Assembly: GCA_013298505.1 (NCBI GenBank)
Contig: JAAFHY010000001.1
Location: 62,001 to 126,000 of the forward strand
DNA length: 64,000 bases
Direction: 5' to 3'
DNA from: Cytophagales bacterium
GTDB lineage: Bacteria > Bacteroidota > Bacteroidia > Cytophagales > Cyclobacteriaceae
Position numbers and translations under genes: made by a program. Shown here in pieces: positions 1 through 9,305 of the stretch; the first letter of the stretch is position 1, and each line of letters opens with the position of its first letter. The notes beneath the pieces were generated by a model that saw only the letters and a list, made by a program, of their open reading frames with translations, searched no databases and was not told the origin of the DNA.

Positions 1-381
1 ATTTCGGCAAGTGATACCACCAAAATTATGCGGTCGATTCAAACATTGCGCTCAGAAGGGAACACCAACATAGCCGATGGGTTGGCATTGGCCTATAAAA
101 CGGCTAACAAGAATTTTATTGAAGGTGGCAACAACAAAATTATCATGGCCACTGATGGTGAGTTTAAAACCACGGAGCCACTCTACAAATTAGCCGAAAA
201 AAACGCATCCAAAATTACGCTCAGCATTTTTGATTTCAGTCAACTGGCCGCGCCACTACAACCGCTGCAATCGCTGGCCGAAAAAGGAAATGGGAATTAT
301 GTCGAAGTAACAACCGAAAATTCGCTGGAGGTATTGGCGAAAGAGGCGCAGAAGGAAAAGCAGCAGCAAGAAGATAAATGA
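1..381 (+). CDS. C-terminal part of a von Willebrand factor A (VWA) domain protein; 5' end truncated by window
   Basis: Frame open from base 1; 'NTNIADGLALAYKTANKNFIEGGNNKIIMATDGEF' resembles the VWA core (ATDGEF as in MIDAS-type proteins). Confidence 0.75.
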   Translation: MSASDTTKIMRSIQTLRSEGNTNIADGLALAYKTANKNFIEGGNNKIIMATDGEFKTTEPLYKLAEKNASKITLSIFDFSQLAAPLQPLQSLAEKGNGNYVEVTTENSLEVLAKEAQKEKQQQEDK

Positions 382-406
382 TGTTCGACATTTATAATGT
401 CGAACA
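382..406. terminator. Perfect 11-bp inverted repeat with 3-nt loop right after the VWA stop codon
   Basis: TGTTCGACATT-TAT-AATGTCGAACA; no clear T-tract, so terminator or palindromic operator. Confidence 0.5.
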
Positions 407-478
407 GCAGATAAGGAGGATTTAAAATTCGTTTAGTCTTTGATTCGAGATTACAAATCCCGAAAAGCGTCAGGTATA

Positions 479-497
479 TCACATCATCATGCGATTT
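479..497 (+). repeat. Direct repeat copy 1 (TCACATCATCATGCGATTT)
   Basis: 19/19 identical to 1909..1927, flanking CDS 530..1861. Confidence 0.85.
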
Positions 498-529
498 TCT
501 GCTACCCAAAATAGGATGAGATTTGGTAC

Positions 530-1861
530 ATGAAAAAAATCCTATCCTTTATTATCATAGCGGTTATTGCACAGGCATGCGACAATCAGCAAACCACCAC
601 CTTCGGAATTGAACCGAACGCTGGTCAATGGAAACCGTGGGTAAGTCCATCAACTATCGAATTTAAAATTCCGCCTCCTCCGACCGGTAGTGAAGAAAAA
701 AAGGAGACCAAGGAAATAATTTCGCTTCAAAAAAATCTGGATAGCACGCTTATCGCGGAAATGCATTACTGGAATGCAGGCCCACCCTCCTACCGCTGGC
801 AAGCTGCGGCAGACGATCTGTTGGATACAACACAATACTTCCTGCGCGTTTATTCACTCCTTAATGTAGCCATCTATGATGCAACGCTTGCTGCGTGGAG
901 TGCCAAGTATGAACATAATCGAAAGCGCCCATTAGCTCAGGACGGACTCAAACACCTGGTGTCGCCACCCCAAACTCCATCCTATCCGTGCGAGCATTCT
1001 GTTACGGCTGGTGCAGCAGCCACTATGTTGGCCTATCTGTTTCCTGCCAAAGCTGATTCTATTCTAGCGGCCGCAAAGAAAATCGGACAATCGCGCGTGC
1101 TTGCGGGTGTTCAATTTCCGAGTGATGTAAAAGCTGGTTTTGATTTAGGTGTTCAAGTTGCTAACTATGTTATCGAACATCGCGCTAAGCAGGATGGAGG
1201 TGATAAACGATGGAAAGGAAAAATTCCATCAGAGGCTGGCTATTGGAAGGGAAAACCTTTACGTTTTGACATTCCCAATATGAAGCCATGGGTGCTTACT
1301 TCCACAAATCAATTCCATTCGGTTCCTCCTCCCGATGTCAAAAAAGATATGGCTGAGTTGAAAGCGTTTAAGAGAACGGATGAATCGAACTATCGGGCGT
1401 TTAAGTGGGAGTTTGAATGGCCGTGGGGGGACATCATCGATAGAAAAATAATGGAGCATGGACTTCTCAACAACGCACCAAGAGCCGCCCGCATCTATAC
1501 ATTACTAGCCGTTGCCGATTACGAAAATCAAATCGCCAACATTGAGTCTAAATATGTTTACTTCCGCATTCGACCCGATCAATATGACCCAACCTATAAA
1601 GCACTTTTTAAAACTCCACCCTCACCAGGCTATCCCGCAGGGCATGCTACTGTTGCGGCTTGTTATGGCGAAATGCTTGCATACTTGTTCCCATCTGATG
1701 CAAAAGAATTTCATGAGTTGGCCGAAGAAGAAACATTATCACGATTTGAAGCGGGCGTACACTTTCGCACGGACAACGAAGCTGGAATGAAGTTGGGGAA
1801 AGAGGTAGCGAATGAAATTATTAAACGGGCAAAAGCTGATGGGGCTGATGTAGTGAAGTAA
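530..1861 (+). CDS. PAP2-superfamily / vanadium haloperoxidase-like lipoprotein phosphatase with duplicated core
   Basis: Lipobox-like N-terminus MKKILSFIIIAVIAQAC; PAP2 signature KYVYFRIRP..PAGH..SRFEAGVHFRTD in the C-terminal half. Confidence 0.85.
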   Translation: MKKILSFIIIAVIAQACDNQQTTTFGIEPNAGQWKPWVSPSTIEFKIPPPPTGSEEKKETKEIISLQKNLDSTLIAEMHYWNAGPPSYRWQAAADDLLDTTQYFLRVYSLLNVAIYDATLAAWSAKYEHNRKRPLAQDGLKHLVSPPQTPSYPCEHSVTAGAAATMLAYLFPAKADSILAAAKKIGQSRVLAGVQFPSDVKAGFDLGVQVANYVIEHRAKQDGGDKRWKGKIPSEAGYWKGKPLRFDIPNMKPWVLTSTNQFHSVPPPDVKKDMAELKAFKRTDESNYRAFKWEFEWPWGDIIDRKIMEHGLLNNAPRAARIYTLLAVADYENQIANIESKYVYFRIRPDQYDPTYKALFKTPPSPGYPAGHATVAACYGEMLAYLFPSDAKEFHELAEEETLSRFEAGVHFRTDNEAGMKLGKEVANEIIKRAKADGADVVK

Positions 1862-1908
1862 ACGAACTATAGCGGTCAAAACACTTTAGCCATCACCCAG
1901 GTTCTTCC

Positions 1909-1927
1909 TCACATCATCATGCGATTT
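1909..1927 (+). repeat. Direct repeat copy 2 (TCACATCATCATGCGATTT)
   Basis: 19/19 identical to 479..497. Confidence 0.85.
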
Positions 1928-2046
1928 ACTCGCCCCATATCTTTCATCACCTTTGAAAGGTAAATAGCCTGCTTGGGCGTGTTCTGGTTTTTACTATCGG
2001 TTGCTAAGGGGCGTGGCGGTAACTTTAAATGAAACTATTTCTTTAA

Positions 2047-5000
2047 ATGAAAACAAACAAGATGGAAATCATTCATAGTTTACTCCTTATGAAAAAATTA
2101 GTATTCGTCATTTGCCTATTCTTTGTTTGTGCTATCAACGCAAACGCAGGCACTGGTAGCTTCCTTACGAGATGGTCCACCACAACAAGCACCATTACCA
2201 TTCCCGTTACGAATACAGGTCCAACGTATATCTATAATGTTACCTGGACTAACCTAACCAATGCCGGTGTAGGCAATGGTTCCGTTACTGGTCATGTGGG
2301 CAACTATACCATCACAGGGCTCACCAACGGAAACATTTATCAGATTGAAATTACAGGAAATTTTCCAGGGCTGTTTATAGCCAACGGAACCGAAAAGAGC
2401 AAGATACGAACCATCGAACGGTGGGGAGACCCGGTGTGGACTACCATGGCTTCCGCTTTTTATGGCTGCGATCAGCTCGTTTCAAATGCTACCGATGCGC
2501 CCGATGTTAGTCAGGTAACCAATATGTCGTACACGTTTAACGGAGCGCGCCTGTTCAATGCCGACTTAAGCGGATGGAATACAGGCAATGTTACCACTAT
2601 GAGATATATGTTTTACAATGCTGATGCTTTCAATGGCAACATCGGCACCTGGAATGTAAGTAAGGTTAATGACATGACTTGGATGTTTTGGGATGCCGCT
2701 GCCTTTAATCAGAATTTGAATAATTGGGATGTAAGCAAGGTCACCAACATGAGTTATATGTTTCAACGAACGGAGTCATTTAACGGTGATATCAGCAATT
2801 GGAACACGGTGAGTGTAACCAATATGTCTCAGATGTTTACGTTTGCCTCGGTATTCAACCAAAACATTGGCAACTGGAATGTCAGCAACGTAACAAACAT
2901 GTCTGATATGTTTACCTCGGCTAGTGTTTTTAATCAAGATTTGAATAGTTGGGATGTGAGCAAGGTGATTTCTATGGAGGGGATGTTTGACAAGGCTCGC
3001 GCATTTAACGGTAACGTAAGTAGCTGGAATGTAGGAAACGTAACAACTATGGCAGGGATGTTTTCACAGGCTGATGTATTTAACAGAGATGTAAGCGGGT
3101 GGAACGTAAGCAAAGTAACAGACATGTCGGGCATGTTTGCGCGAACTAATCTTTTTAATCAAAACCTAAACGCGTGGGATGTTAGTAAAGTGACAACAAT
3201 GACGGGTATGTTTCAACAAGCCATTGCCTTTAATGGCGATATTAGTAGTTGGAACGTGGGTAATGTACTGGTAACGGCAAGCATGTTTCAAGGAGCACCA
3301 TTTAACGGCAACATCAGCAACTGGAATGTGAGCAAGGTGACTCAGATGCAACAAATGTTTAGTGGCAGCACAGCATTCAACGGCAATCTGAGCACTTGGA
3401 ATGTAGGCAACGTAACGAATATGTCATACATGTTTGGCTACGCTAAAGCCTTTAATACCGACATAAGCATGTGGAACGTAAGTAAGGTGACCAATATGGA
3501 GGGTATGTTAGCATGTGCCGTGTTCAACCAACCGCTCAATACTTGGAACGTAGGCAACGTTACGAACATGAAGTATATGTTCGATCAGGCTTTTGTGTTT
3601 AATCAAAACCTTAGCAGTTGGAACACCTCGAAGGTTACCGACATGTCTTTTATGTTTCGCGATGCCCGTGCGATCAATCAAAATCTAAACACTTGGGATG
3701 TAAGTAAAGTAACCACGATGGATCAAATGTTTGCCGATGCATGGGCTTTCAACGGAGACATTAGCAATTGGAATGTGGAGATGGTTACTGATATGCGCTT
3801 TATGTTTAGCAAGGCCGCAGCTTTTAACGGAAACATTGGCGGTTGGAATGTGGGCAACGTTACCGACATAACCGCTATGTTTCAGGAAGCTGTTTCTTTC
3901 AATCAAAATTTGAACAGTTGGGATGTAAGCAAGGTTACTTCCATGTTCGGCACGTTTATAAATGCGGATGCGTTCAATGGAAATATAAGCAGTTGGAATG
4001 TGAGTAACGTAACAAACATGAATACTGCGTTCTCAGGCGCGCTGGCATTTAATCAAAACATCAGCGGCTGGAATGTGAGCAAGGTTACCAACATGACCAG
4101 CATGTTTAATGGAGCATCTTCCTTTAATAGTGATTTAAGTGCTTGGAACATCAGCAACGTTACTGTTATGAGTTCTATGTTTAATAACGCATCGGCATTT
4201 AATCAAGATATCACCTTGTGGAATGTAGGCAAAGCAATAAACATGGCCAACATGTTTAGCAATGCCGTTGCCTTTAACCAGAATCTGGCGTCATGGAATA
4301 TTAGCAACGTAACCAACATGACGGGCATGTTAAACGGTACAGCTATTTCTATTGCTAATTATGATGCTATACTGGAGGGCTGGGCTAGACTTGATGCAGG
4401 GGAGACAAAAATACCAACAGGGGTAACGTTAGGAGCTGGTGGACTTTTTTATACAACAACCGGACAAGTACACAGAACTTCTTTGGATATCACTCGCTCA
4501 TGGACTATCACTGGAGACGCATTGGTAGGAGCACCTCTCTTGCCTGCTATCACCAGTTTTACACCAACCAGTGGACCTGTAAATACAACAGTGACAATAA
4601 CTGGTGCCAACTTCAGCCCCACACCAGCCAACAACATTGTTAGGTTTAATGGAACAACAGCGATTGCCACAGCCAGCACAGCAACCTCCATTACTACCAC
4701 AGTGCCTGTTGGAGCTACGACAGGAGTTATCACCGTTACTGTGGCTGGTAATACTGCCACCAGTGCTACTAATTTTACAGTCACCACCCCATCCCTCACC
4801 ATCACTTCATTCACGCCAAACTCTGGCATCATAACTACAACGGTCACCATCACTGGTACTAACTTCAGCGCCACACCAGCCAACAACACCGTTGCATTCA
4901 ATGGAACCTCATCGGTTGTTACCGCAAGTACTGCTAACTCGATTACGACCACTGTTCCTGCAGGAGCGACAACAGGAAAAATTTCTGTCACCGTAGGCGC

Positions 5001-5622
5001 AAATACAGCTACGAGCACAAATGATTTTACCGTTACAACAGTTAGCAATCAACCACCAGTAATCACATCAACTACTGCAAGCGCACCCATCAATGGAATA
5101 GTAACCATAGGTTTGTTGAGTTTGCTTAGCGACCCTGACGATAACCTTGATCTGAGCACACTTACCCTGCTTAGCAGTATATCAGAGCAAGGTGCGGCTG
5201 CAACCATCAACGCTTCATCGGAATTAGAGCTTGATTATGGAAATACATTCTTCTCAGGTGTGGATCGCGTTTCAATTGAAGTATGCGATTTGTTAAACGC
5301 GTGCTCGCAACAACAGTTATCCATTGAGGTAGGAGGTGAAATTGTTGTGTACAATGGGGTGTCGCCCAATGGCGATGATAAAAATCCGTTTCTCTTCCTG
5401 CAATACATCGATGTAATCCCCGAAACAAAAACCAATCGCGTCTCCATCTTCAATCGATGGGGCGATGAGGTCTTTTCTGTTTCCGACTACGACAACAAAA
5501 CCAAGGTGTTCATCGGCCTCACCAATGATGGAAGCAAACTTCCGGCCGGCACCTACTTCTACAAAATTGAATTACCCTTGGCAGGAAAATCATTGTCCGG
5601 TTTTTTTGACTTAAAATATTGA
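2047..5622 (+). CDS. BspA-family (DUF285-type) repeat surface protein with two IPT/TIG-like domains and T9SS type-B (CHU_C) C-terminal sorting domain; likely start ATG 2089
   Basis: Signal peptide MKKLVFVICLFFVCAINANA; about 24 x 25-aa MxxMFxxAxxFNxxLSxWNVSxVTN repeats; ITSFTPTSG..TVTITG TIG-like units; C-term VSPNGDDKNPFLFLQYI..VSIFNRWGDEVF..GTYFYKI. Confidence 0.92.
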   Translation: MKTNKMEIIHSLLLMKKLVFVICLFFVCAINANAGTGSFLTRWSTTTSTITIPVTNTGPTYIYNVTWTNLTNAGVGNGSVTGHVGNYTITGLTNGNIYQIEITGNFPGLFIANGTEKSKIRTIERWGDPVWTTMASAFYGCDQLVSNATDAPDVSQVTNMSYTFNGARLFNADLSGWNTGNVTTMRYMFYNADAFNGNIGTWNVSKVNDMTWMFWDAAAFNQNLNNWDVSKVTNMSYMFQRTESFNGDISNWNTVSVTNMSQMFTFASVFNQNIGNWNVSNVTNMSDMFTSASVFNQDLNSWDVSKVISMEGMFDKARAFNGNVSSWNVGNVTTMAGMFSQADVFNRDVSGWNVSKVTDMSGMFARTNLFNQNLNAWDVSKVTTMTGMFQQAIAFNGDISSWNVGNVLVTASMFQGAPFNGNISNWNVSKVTQMQQMFSGSTAFNGNLSTWNVGNVTNMSYMFGYAKAFNTDISMWNVSKVTNMEGMLACAVFNQPLNTWNVGNVTNMKYMFDQAFVFNQNLSSWNTSKVTDMSFMFRDARAINQNLNTWDVSKVTTMDQMFADAWAFNGDISNWNVEMVTDMRFMFSKAAAFNGNIGGWNVGNVTDITAMFQEAVSFNQNLNSWDVSKVTSMFGTFINADAFNGNISSWNVSNVTNMNTAFSGALAFNQNISGWNVSKVTNMTSMFNGASSFNSDLSAWNISNVTVMSSMFNNASAFNQDITLWNVGKAINMANMFSNAVAFNQNLASWNISNVTNMTGMLNGTAISIANYDAILEGWARLDAGETKIPTGVTLGAGGLFYTTTGQVHRTSLDITRSWTITGDALVGAPLLPAITSFTPTSGPVNTTVTITGANFSPTPANNIVRFNGTTAIATASTATSITTTVPVGATTGVITVTVAGNTATSATNFTVTTPSLTITSFTPNSGIITTTVTITGTNFSATPANNTVAFNGTSSVVTASTANSITTTVPAGATTGKISVTVGANTATSTNDFTVTTVSNQPPVITSTTASAPINGIVTIGLLSLLSDPDDNLDLSTLTLLSSISEQGAAATINASSELELDYGNTFFSGVDRVSIEVCDLLNACSQQQLSIEVGGEIVVYNGVSPNGDDKNPFLFLQYIDVIPETKTNRVSIFNRWGDEVFSVSDYDNKTKVFIGLTNDGSKLPAGTYFYKIELPLAGKSLSGFFDLKY
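2524..4317 (+). repeat. Tandem coding repeat: 24 units of 75 bp (two units are 72 bp) encoding BspA-type repeats
   Basis: Counted by eye: 22 x 25 aa + 2 x 24 aa = 598 codons, matching the 1794-bp span exactly. Confidence 0.85.
4549..5046 (+). repeat. Two tandem ~84-aa (252 bp) IPT/TIG-like units
   Basis: ITSFTPTSGPVNTTVTITGANFSPTPANN... and ITSFTPNSGIITTTVTITGTNFSATPANN... Confidence 0.8.
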
Positions 5623-5628
5623 TACCCC

Positions 5629-6573
5629 ATGTCTAGTCTTACTTGTAACCCAATCCTAAAACGCAGCTCTTGGCTGTTGCTGCTGTGCATCTGCTTCGCT
5701 CAACAATTTGTCTGTGCCCAGCAAGATCCTTTATATTCGCAATACATCAACAACCCGTTCGTCATCAACCCCGCCTACGCTGGCCTCACCAACAACTTGA
5801 ATTTCTCGCTCAGCTATCGCAATCAATGGGCCGGTTTTGAAGGAAGCCCTAAAACGATCAACTTCAGCGGGCACATTTCGCTGCTTGAAAATAAAATGGG
5901 GGCCGGGCTCATGGTCATTTCCGATCAGATCGGTAACAGTAAAATCACTGAAGTATTCGGAAGCTACAGTTATCGCATCAATCTCACCGATGACAAAACT
6001 CTATCGTTTGGATTGCAAGCCGGAATGGCCAATTACCAAATCGATAATTCGAAAGTAAATCCCTTTCACAAAGACGATGATTTGTTTCTGGGAAACTTTT
6101 CTGAAACGAAACCCAGCTTTGGCTTTGGTGCCATTCTCAAAAGTGATAAATTTTTTGTCGGCCTTTCGGTGCCACGTATGCTTCGAACCACGCTGGAAAC
6201 GCAAGGGCTGCAGTCATCTCTTTACACTCAGCATTACTATCTGATGGGCTCGTACCTCTTCTTTGTGTCGGAGCACGTGCGCTTCAAACCTGCTTCGCTG
6301 ATCAAAATGGTCAGCGGTGCACCTCTTTCAATGGATCTCAATGCTTCCGTTATCCTTCATGAAAATTATCAGGCGGGAGTGCTCACGCGAAATTTTACCA
6401 CCTATGGTCTTTTTGTACAGGCACTATTCAAAGATGCCATTCGATTGGGTTATGTATTTGAAGTCCCCACCGGTTCTTCGGTCGGTGCCAACTTTTCAAC
6501 CCATGAAATTTGTATCGGGTATCGACTGAGTGCTTTTACATTTCATTCCAATACAAGTATCTACGGTTTTTGA
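5629..6573 (+). CDS. PorP/SprF family type IX secretion system membrane protein
   Basis: QQDPLYSQYINNPFVINPAYAGLTNNLNFSLSYRNQWAGFEGSPKTINFSGH motif; directly downstream of a CHU_C-tailed protein. Confidence 0.93.
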   Translation: MSSLTCNPILKRSSWLLLLCICFAQQFVCAQQDPLYSQYINNPFVINPAYAGLTNNLNFSLSYRNQWAGFEGSPKTINFSGHISLLENKMGAGLMVISDQIGNSKITEVFGSYSYRINLTDDKTLSFGLQAGMANYQIDNSKVNPFHKDDDLFLGNFSETKPSFGFGAILKSDKFFVGLSVPRMLRTTLETQGLQSSLYTQHYYLMGSYLFFVSEHVRFKPASLIKMVSGAPLSMDLNASVILHENYQAGVLTRNFTTYGLFVQALFKDAIRLGYVFEVPTGSSVGANFSTHEICIGYRLSAFTFHSNTSIYGF

Positions 6574-6654
6574 ATGCTACGCTTCCTTCAATAAAAGTTC
6601 TGCACTTTTCTTTTTGTGATTTTATTCATAAATCGGTAATCTAAACCGATTGCT

Positions 6655-8301
6655 ATGGAAACCTCTAGTCCTCTTGCCCAGTTTCTAAAGTGGGAAAAGC
6701 AAAAACCAACTGCCCTCTTTTTAAAACAACCAATTAGTGGCGGTTCCAAAACGTGGACGTATCAGGAGGCTGGCCTGGAAATCCGTAAAGTGGCTGCTGG
6801 CATTAAAGCACTTGGCTACCCCGACAAAAGTAACATCGCCATATTATCAAAAAATTGCGCTCACTGGATCATGGCCGACTTGGCTATCATGATGACAGGG
6901 CACATTTCTGTTCCACTTTATGCTACACTTACTGCTCCTTCGATTAAACAAATTTTAGATCACAGTCACTCTAAAGCGATTATCATCGGAAAACTGGATG
7001 AATATGCCGCTCAGCAAGAAGGCATCTCAAGCGGTATTGCCCGTATTGGCGTAGAATTATATGGAGTTCACGAGTCACTTTCGTGGGAAAAATTAGTGCA
7101 AGCACATGCACCGATCGAGGCGATCTATCATTGGAATAAAGATGACTTGATGACGATTATGTATACTTCCGGCACCACCGGAATGCCCAAGGGTGTAATG
7201 CATACGGCCGGAAATTTTGACGTGGTGTTGAAAGCTGCCATTGCCGAATTGCGTTTACCCCTGGAGCCAAGTCTATTCTCGTACTTGCCCATGAGTCATA
7301 TTGCCGAGCGGATGGGGATTGAAGTGTATGGATTTTATTCCGGTGCTCAATTCTCGTTTGCCGAATCGCTAGAGACTTTTCCTAAAAATCTCTTTGAAAC
7401 ACAGCCTCATTCGTTTTTTGCCGTACCGCGCATTTGGGCCAAATTCCGCGAGAAGATTTTAGAAAAAATGCCGCAGAAAAAATTGAGTCGATTGCTTTCC
7501 ATTCCGATCATCGGCAGTATTGTCAAGAAAAGCATTCGTAAAAAATTAGGGCTCAGTCGAGCCACGCACATTTACTCAGGGGCGGCACCCATTTCGGTCG
7601 ATTTATTGGAATGGTTCAATTCTATCGGTATCGAAATATTTCAAGCTATTGGTATGACGGAGGACTGCGTGTATTCGCACTTCAACCGCCATGGAAAGAA
7701 TAAAATCGGAACGGTCGGCATACCATTCAAAGATGTAAAAGTAAAAATTGCCGATAACGGTGAACTCCGGCTGAAGAGTGATGGCAACATGAAGGGGTAC
7801 TATAAAGAGCCAGCCTTAACGGCAGAATCTTTTGATGAAGAAGGGTATTTAAAGACGGGCGACAAAGGAGAAATTGATAGTGAAGGATTTTTGACAATCG
7901 TAGGGCGGATCAAAGATCAATTTAAAACGGACAAAGGAAAGTATGTAGCTCCCGCACCGATCGAGATGAAGTTGTTGGCCAATACAGATATTGAGCAAAT
8001 GTGTGTAGTTGGCATGGGCATACCACAACCCATCGGCTTGGTGGTGCTGTCGGCAGCGGGCAAAGCCAAATCAAAAGAAGCGATCATCGAAAGTTTATCT
8101 GCCTCACTCAAAGAAGTGAATGCCGAATTGGAGTCGTATGAGAAACTAGAGAAAGCAGTAATTATGCGCGATGATTGGAGCGTCAACAATGGCTTGATGA
8201 CCCCTACGATGAAAGTGAAACGAAATGAAGTCGAAAAAATACACGTACCGAAATATCCCGGCTGGTATCACACAAAAGAAGGAGTGGTGATTTGGGAGTA
8301 A
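6655..8301 (+). CDS. AMP-dependent synthetase / long-chain fatty-acid-CoA ligase
   Basis: MYTSGTTGMPKGVMHT, YLPMSHIAERM, QAIGMTED motifs. Confidence 0.93.
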   Translation: METSSPLAQFLKWEKQKPTALFLKQPISGGSKTWTYQEAGLEIRKVAAGIKALGYPDKSNIAILSKNCAHWIMADLAIMMTGHISVPLYATLTAPSIKQILDHSHSKAIIIGKLDEYAAQQEGISSGIARIGVELYGVHESLSWEKLVQAHAPIEAIYHWNKDDLMTIMYTSGTTGMPKGVMHTAGNFDVVLKAAIAELRLPLEPSLFSYLPMSHIAERMGIEVYGFYSGAQFSFAESLETFPKNLFETQPHSFFAVPRIWAKFREKILEKMPQKKLSRLLSIPIIGSIVKKSIRKKLGLSRATHIYSGAAPISVDLLEWFNSIGIEIFQAIGMTEDCVYSHFNRHGKNKIGTVGIPFKDVKVKIADNGELRLKSDGNMKGYYKEPALTAESFDEEGYLKTGDKGEIDSEGFLTIVGRIKDQFKTDKGKYVAPAPIEMKLLANTDIEQMCVVGMGIPQPIGLVVLSAAGKAKSKEAIIESLSASLKEVNAELESYEKLEKAVIMRDDWSVNNGLMTPTMKVKRNEVEKIHVPKYPGWYHTKEGVVIWE

Positions 8302-8348
8302 TTCGACAATTCGATGATTCGGCAATTCGTTAATGCCCTGTAGAAAAA

Positions 8349-8392
8349 AATTCGGTGATTCAATCATTAGCAAATTATCGAATCACCGAATT
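8349..8392. terminator. 13-bp perfect inverted repeat between convergent genes (bidirectional terminator or intergenic palindromic repeat)
   Basis: AATTCGGTGATTC ... GAATCACCGAATT with an 18-nt loop. Confidence 0.6.
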
Positions 8393-8398
8393 AACAAA

Positions 8399-9247
8399 TT
8401 ATTTCAGCCTTGCCTTAAAAAATTCCAACGAGTGCTTGTACGCATCGGCACCAAATTCTTTGTTGTATTTTGGATTGCTGGGGTTCGCAAAAGCGTGATC
8501 GGCATCATAAGACTTTACTGTCAGTTTCTTTCCGGCCTCTGCCATGTTCTTTTGAAATTTCTCAGTCAACTCCTTGCTAATCCACTTGTCTTGAGTTGGC
8601 CAGATGTCTAACACATCGCAATTCAATGTTTTCAGGCGATCTAAATTATCCTCGGGCTGACCATAATAAATGATACAAGCCGCAGCTTGTGTTCCTGCTG
8701 TGAGAGCAGCTTGCATCGATTGACCTCCACCAAAGCACCAACCGATCGTTCCAATTTTGGCGCTGGGGCCGGCAAATGCAATCGCGCTTTTTACAATCTC
8801 ATTTCCTCTGGCCTGCTTGAATTCGCCCATGAACTTGCCGGCATTTTGCGGATCAGTCGCCAGTTTTCCATCATACATGTCTAACGCAATCACGTTTACA
8901 TTGCCTAAGTCATTGTAGAAATTTTCTGCTTCACGCTTGATGTGATCATTCACTCCCCACCATTCTTGAAACACAAAAATCCAGTTGTTGGATTTTACTT
9001 TTGCTTCGATGTAATAGGCGTTCGCCTCTACACCATCGGCACATTTTAGTTTAATCATCTTTCCACCGGCTTGTGTTTCGTGCACGTAGGCCTGCGGGCT
9101 TGGATGATCGCGATTAAATTTTTTGTTGGATGCTAATACTGCAAACTTTTCAGTTGCTGAAGTATGGCAGATGGTTTCTGTCGGTTTGGTTTGCGCAATC
9201 GTGCATGCAGGCAAAACAAAAAGGAGGAAAACAATTATTTTCTTCAT
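8399..9247 (-). CDS. Dienelactone hydrolase family protein, secreted
   Basis: GTIGWCFGGGQSMQAAL nucleophile elbow; signal peptide MKKIIVFLLFVLPACTIAQ. Confidence 0.9.
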   Translation of the reverse strand: MKKIIVFLLFVLPACTIAQTKPTETICHTSATEKFAVLASNKKFNRDHPSPQAYVHETQAGGKMIKLKCADGVEANAYYIEAKVKSNNWIFVFQEWWGVNDHIKREAENFYNDLGNVNVIALDMYDGKLATDPQNAGKFMGEFKQARGNEIVKSAIAFAGPSAKIGTIGWCFGGGQSMQAALTAGTQAAACIIYYGQPEDNLDRLKTLNCDVLDIWPTQDKWISKELTEKFQKNMAEAGKKLTVKSYDADHAFANPSNPKYNKEFGADAYKHSLEFFKARLK

Positions 9248-9305
9248 GTTTATTGGGTTTAGTTGTTGTGTGCAGGTAACAGTAATATAAGTGATTTAGT
9301 TTTGA

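Noticed and set aside
2566-3906. Several 62-73-aa antisense ORFs within the BspA array
   Set aside because: They recur because the 75-bp coding repeat keeps one reverse frame stop-free; shadows, not genes.
2524-4317. Regular 75-bp repeats resembling a CRISPR-like array
   Set aside because: In-frame protein repeats with codon-level divergence, no constant repeat/unique spacer alternation, no cas genes.
4449-5048. 199-aa antisense ORF opposite the TIG-like domains
   Set aside because: Val/Thr/Ala mirror of a Thr/Ala/Val-rich coding strand; low complexity, no start context, fully inside a strong sense CDS.
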